Assembly: GCA_009903905.1 (NCBI GenBank)
Contig: WYEI01000294.1
Location: forward strand, 1 to 5,343
Source: Pyrobaculum sp.
Lineage (GTDB): Archaea > Thermoproteota > Thermoprotei > Thermoproteales > Thermoproteaceae
Direction: 5' to 3'
DNA length: 5,343 bases
Each line of letters begins with the position of its first letter. Positions within the stretch are counted from its first letter, which is position 1. Positions 5,163-5,343 of this stretch are shown one piece after another. Below the pieces are notes generated by a model. It was not told the DNA's origin, made no database searches, and worked only from the letters and a program-made list of their open reading frames with translations. Both the position numbers and the translations under genes were made by a program.

Positions 5163-5343
5163 GATTCGAAGACTTTTCACTTCAGATACGCTGTATGTTC
5201 CTTAAATCACAGGCAAACGTATGTCATTACGTGAGCTGTGTAGGTGCTCTAAGGCGTACAACAATGCGTTTTTCAGCTTATCCAGGGCGGCTGGTATAGC
5301 ATAAGGAGAACCTAGTCTTTAATCCTGCCACCCTCAGCTGGAG

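Noticed and set aside
5136..5180. GTG 5180 as start of the envelope protein
   Set aside because: The extra 15 codons contain the TATA-like palindrome and put a basic stretch before the signal anchor; ATG 5135 has a TATA box 24 nt upstream.
5181..5343. Possible C/D-box sRNA or tRNA in the terminal gene-free region
   Set aside because: No box C (RUGAUGA) with correctly spaced box D, and no tRNA stem or T-loop pattern, could be found on either strand.

Overview
The window looks like a hyperthermophilic crenarchaeon of the Thermoproteales, most probably Pyrobaculum or a close relative. This is an inference from several things seen together: high GC with AGG/AGA arginine codons, genes packed with 4-nt ATGA overlaps, TATA boxes about 22-25 nt from start codons with no room for a leader, T-run terminators, an archaeal MOFRL-type glycerate kinase, and a HEPN/nucleotidyltransferase pair of crenarchaeal type. 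No RNA gene, CRISPR array or insertion sequence was found.

Positions 2-1853 (+) hold the 3' part of an operon for a membrane-bound molybdopterin respiratory enzyme (CISM family: polysulfide, thiosulfate, tetrathionate or arsenate reductase-like). It encodes the C-terminal end of the catalytic subunit, a four-cluster ferredoxin subunit and an eight-helix NrfD/PsrC-type quinone-reactive anchor. The genes are joined by two ATGA overlaps. Electrons would pass between quinol in the anchor, the Fe-S subunit and the Mo/W-bisMGD site. The substrate cannot be read from this fragment.

Positions 1850-2592 (-) hold a two-gene HEPN-nucleotidyltransferase module of toxin-antitoxin type, HEPN gene first. 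Its last stop codon shares the palindrome CTAG with the stop of the NrfD gene. The HEPN protein lacks the usual R-x4-6-H RNase motif.

Positions 2619-3944 (+) encode glycerate 2-kinase, which makes 2-phosphoglycerate in the non-phosphorylative Entner-Doudoroff branch or in glycerate salvage. It diverges from the HEPN gene across only 26 bp, and each gene's TATA-like box abuts the other's start codon. A small DUF2283-like protein follows at 3969-4283 (+), with a TATA box that contains the kinase stop codon.

Positions 4344-5135 (-) encode an unrecognised membrane-anchored, probably extracytoplasmic protein with nine N-glycosylation sequons and a duplicated Thr/Ser-rich linker. Two T6 runs lie just after it. 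The last 163 bases (5181-5343) hold no gene I can support, only a 38-codon open stretch on the minus strand without a conventional start.
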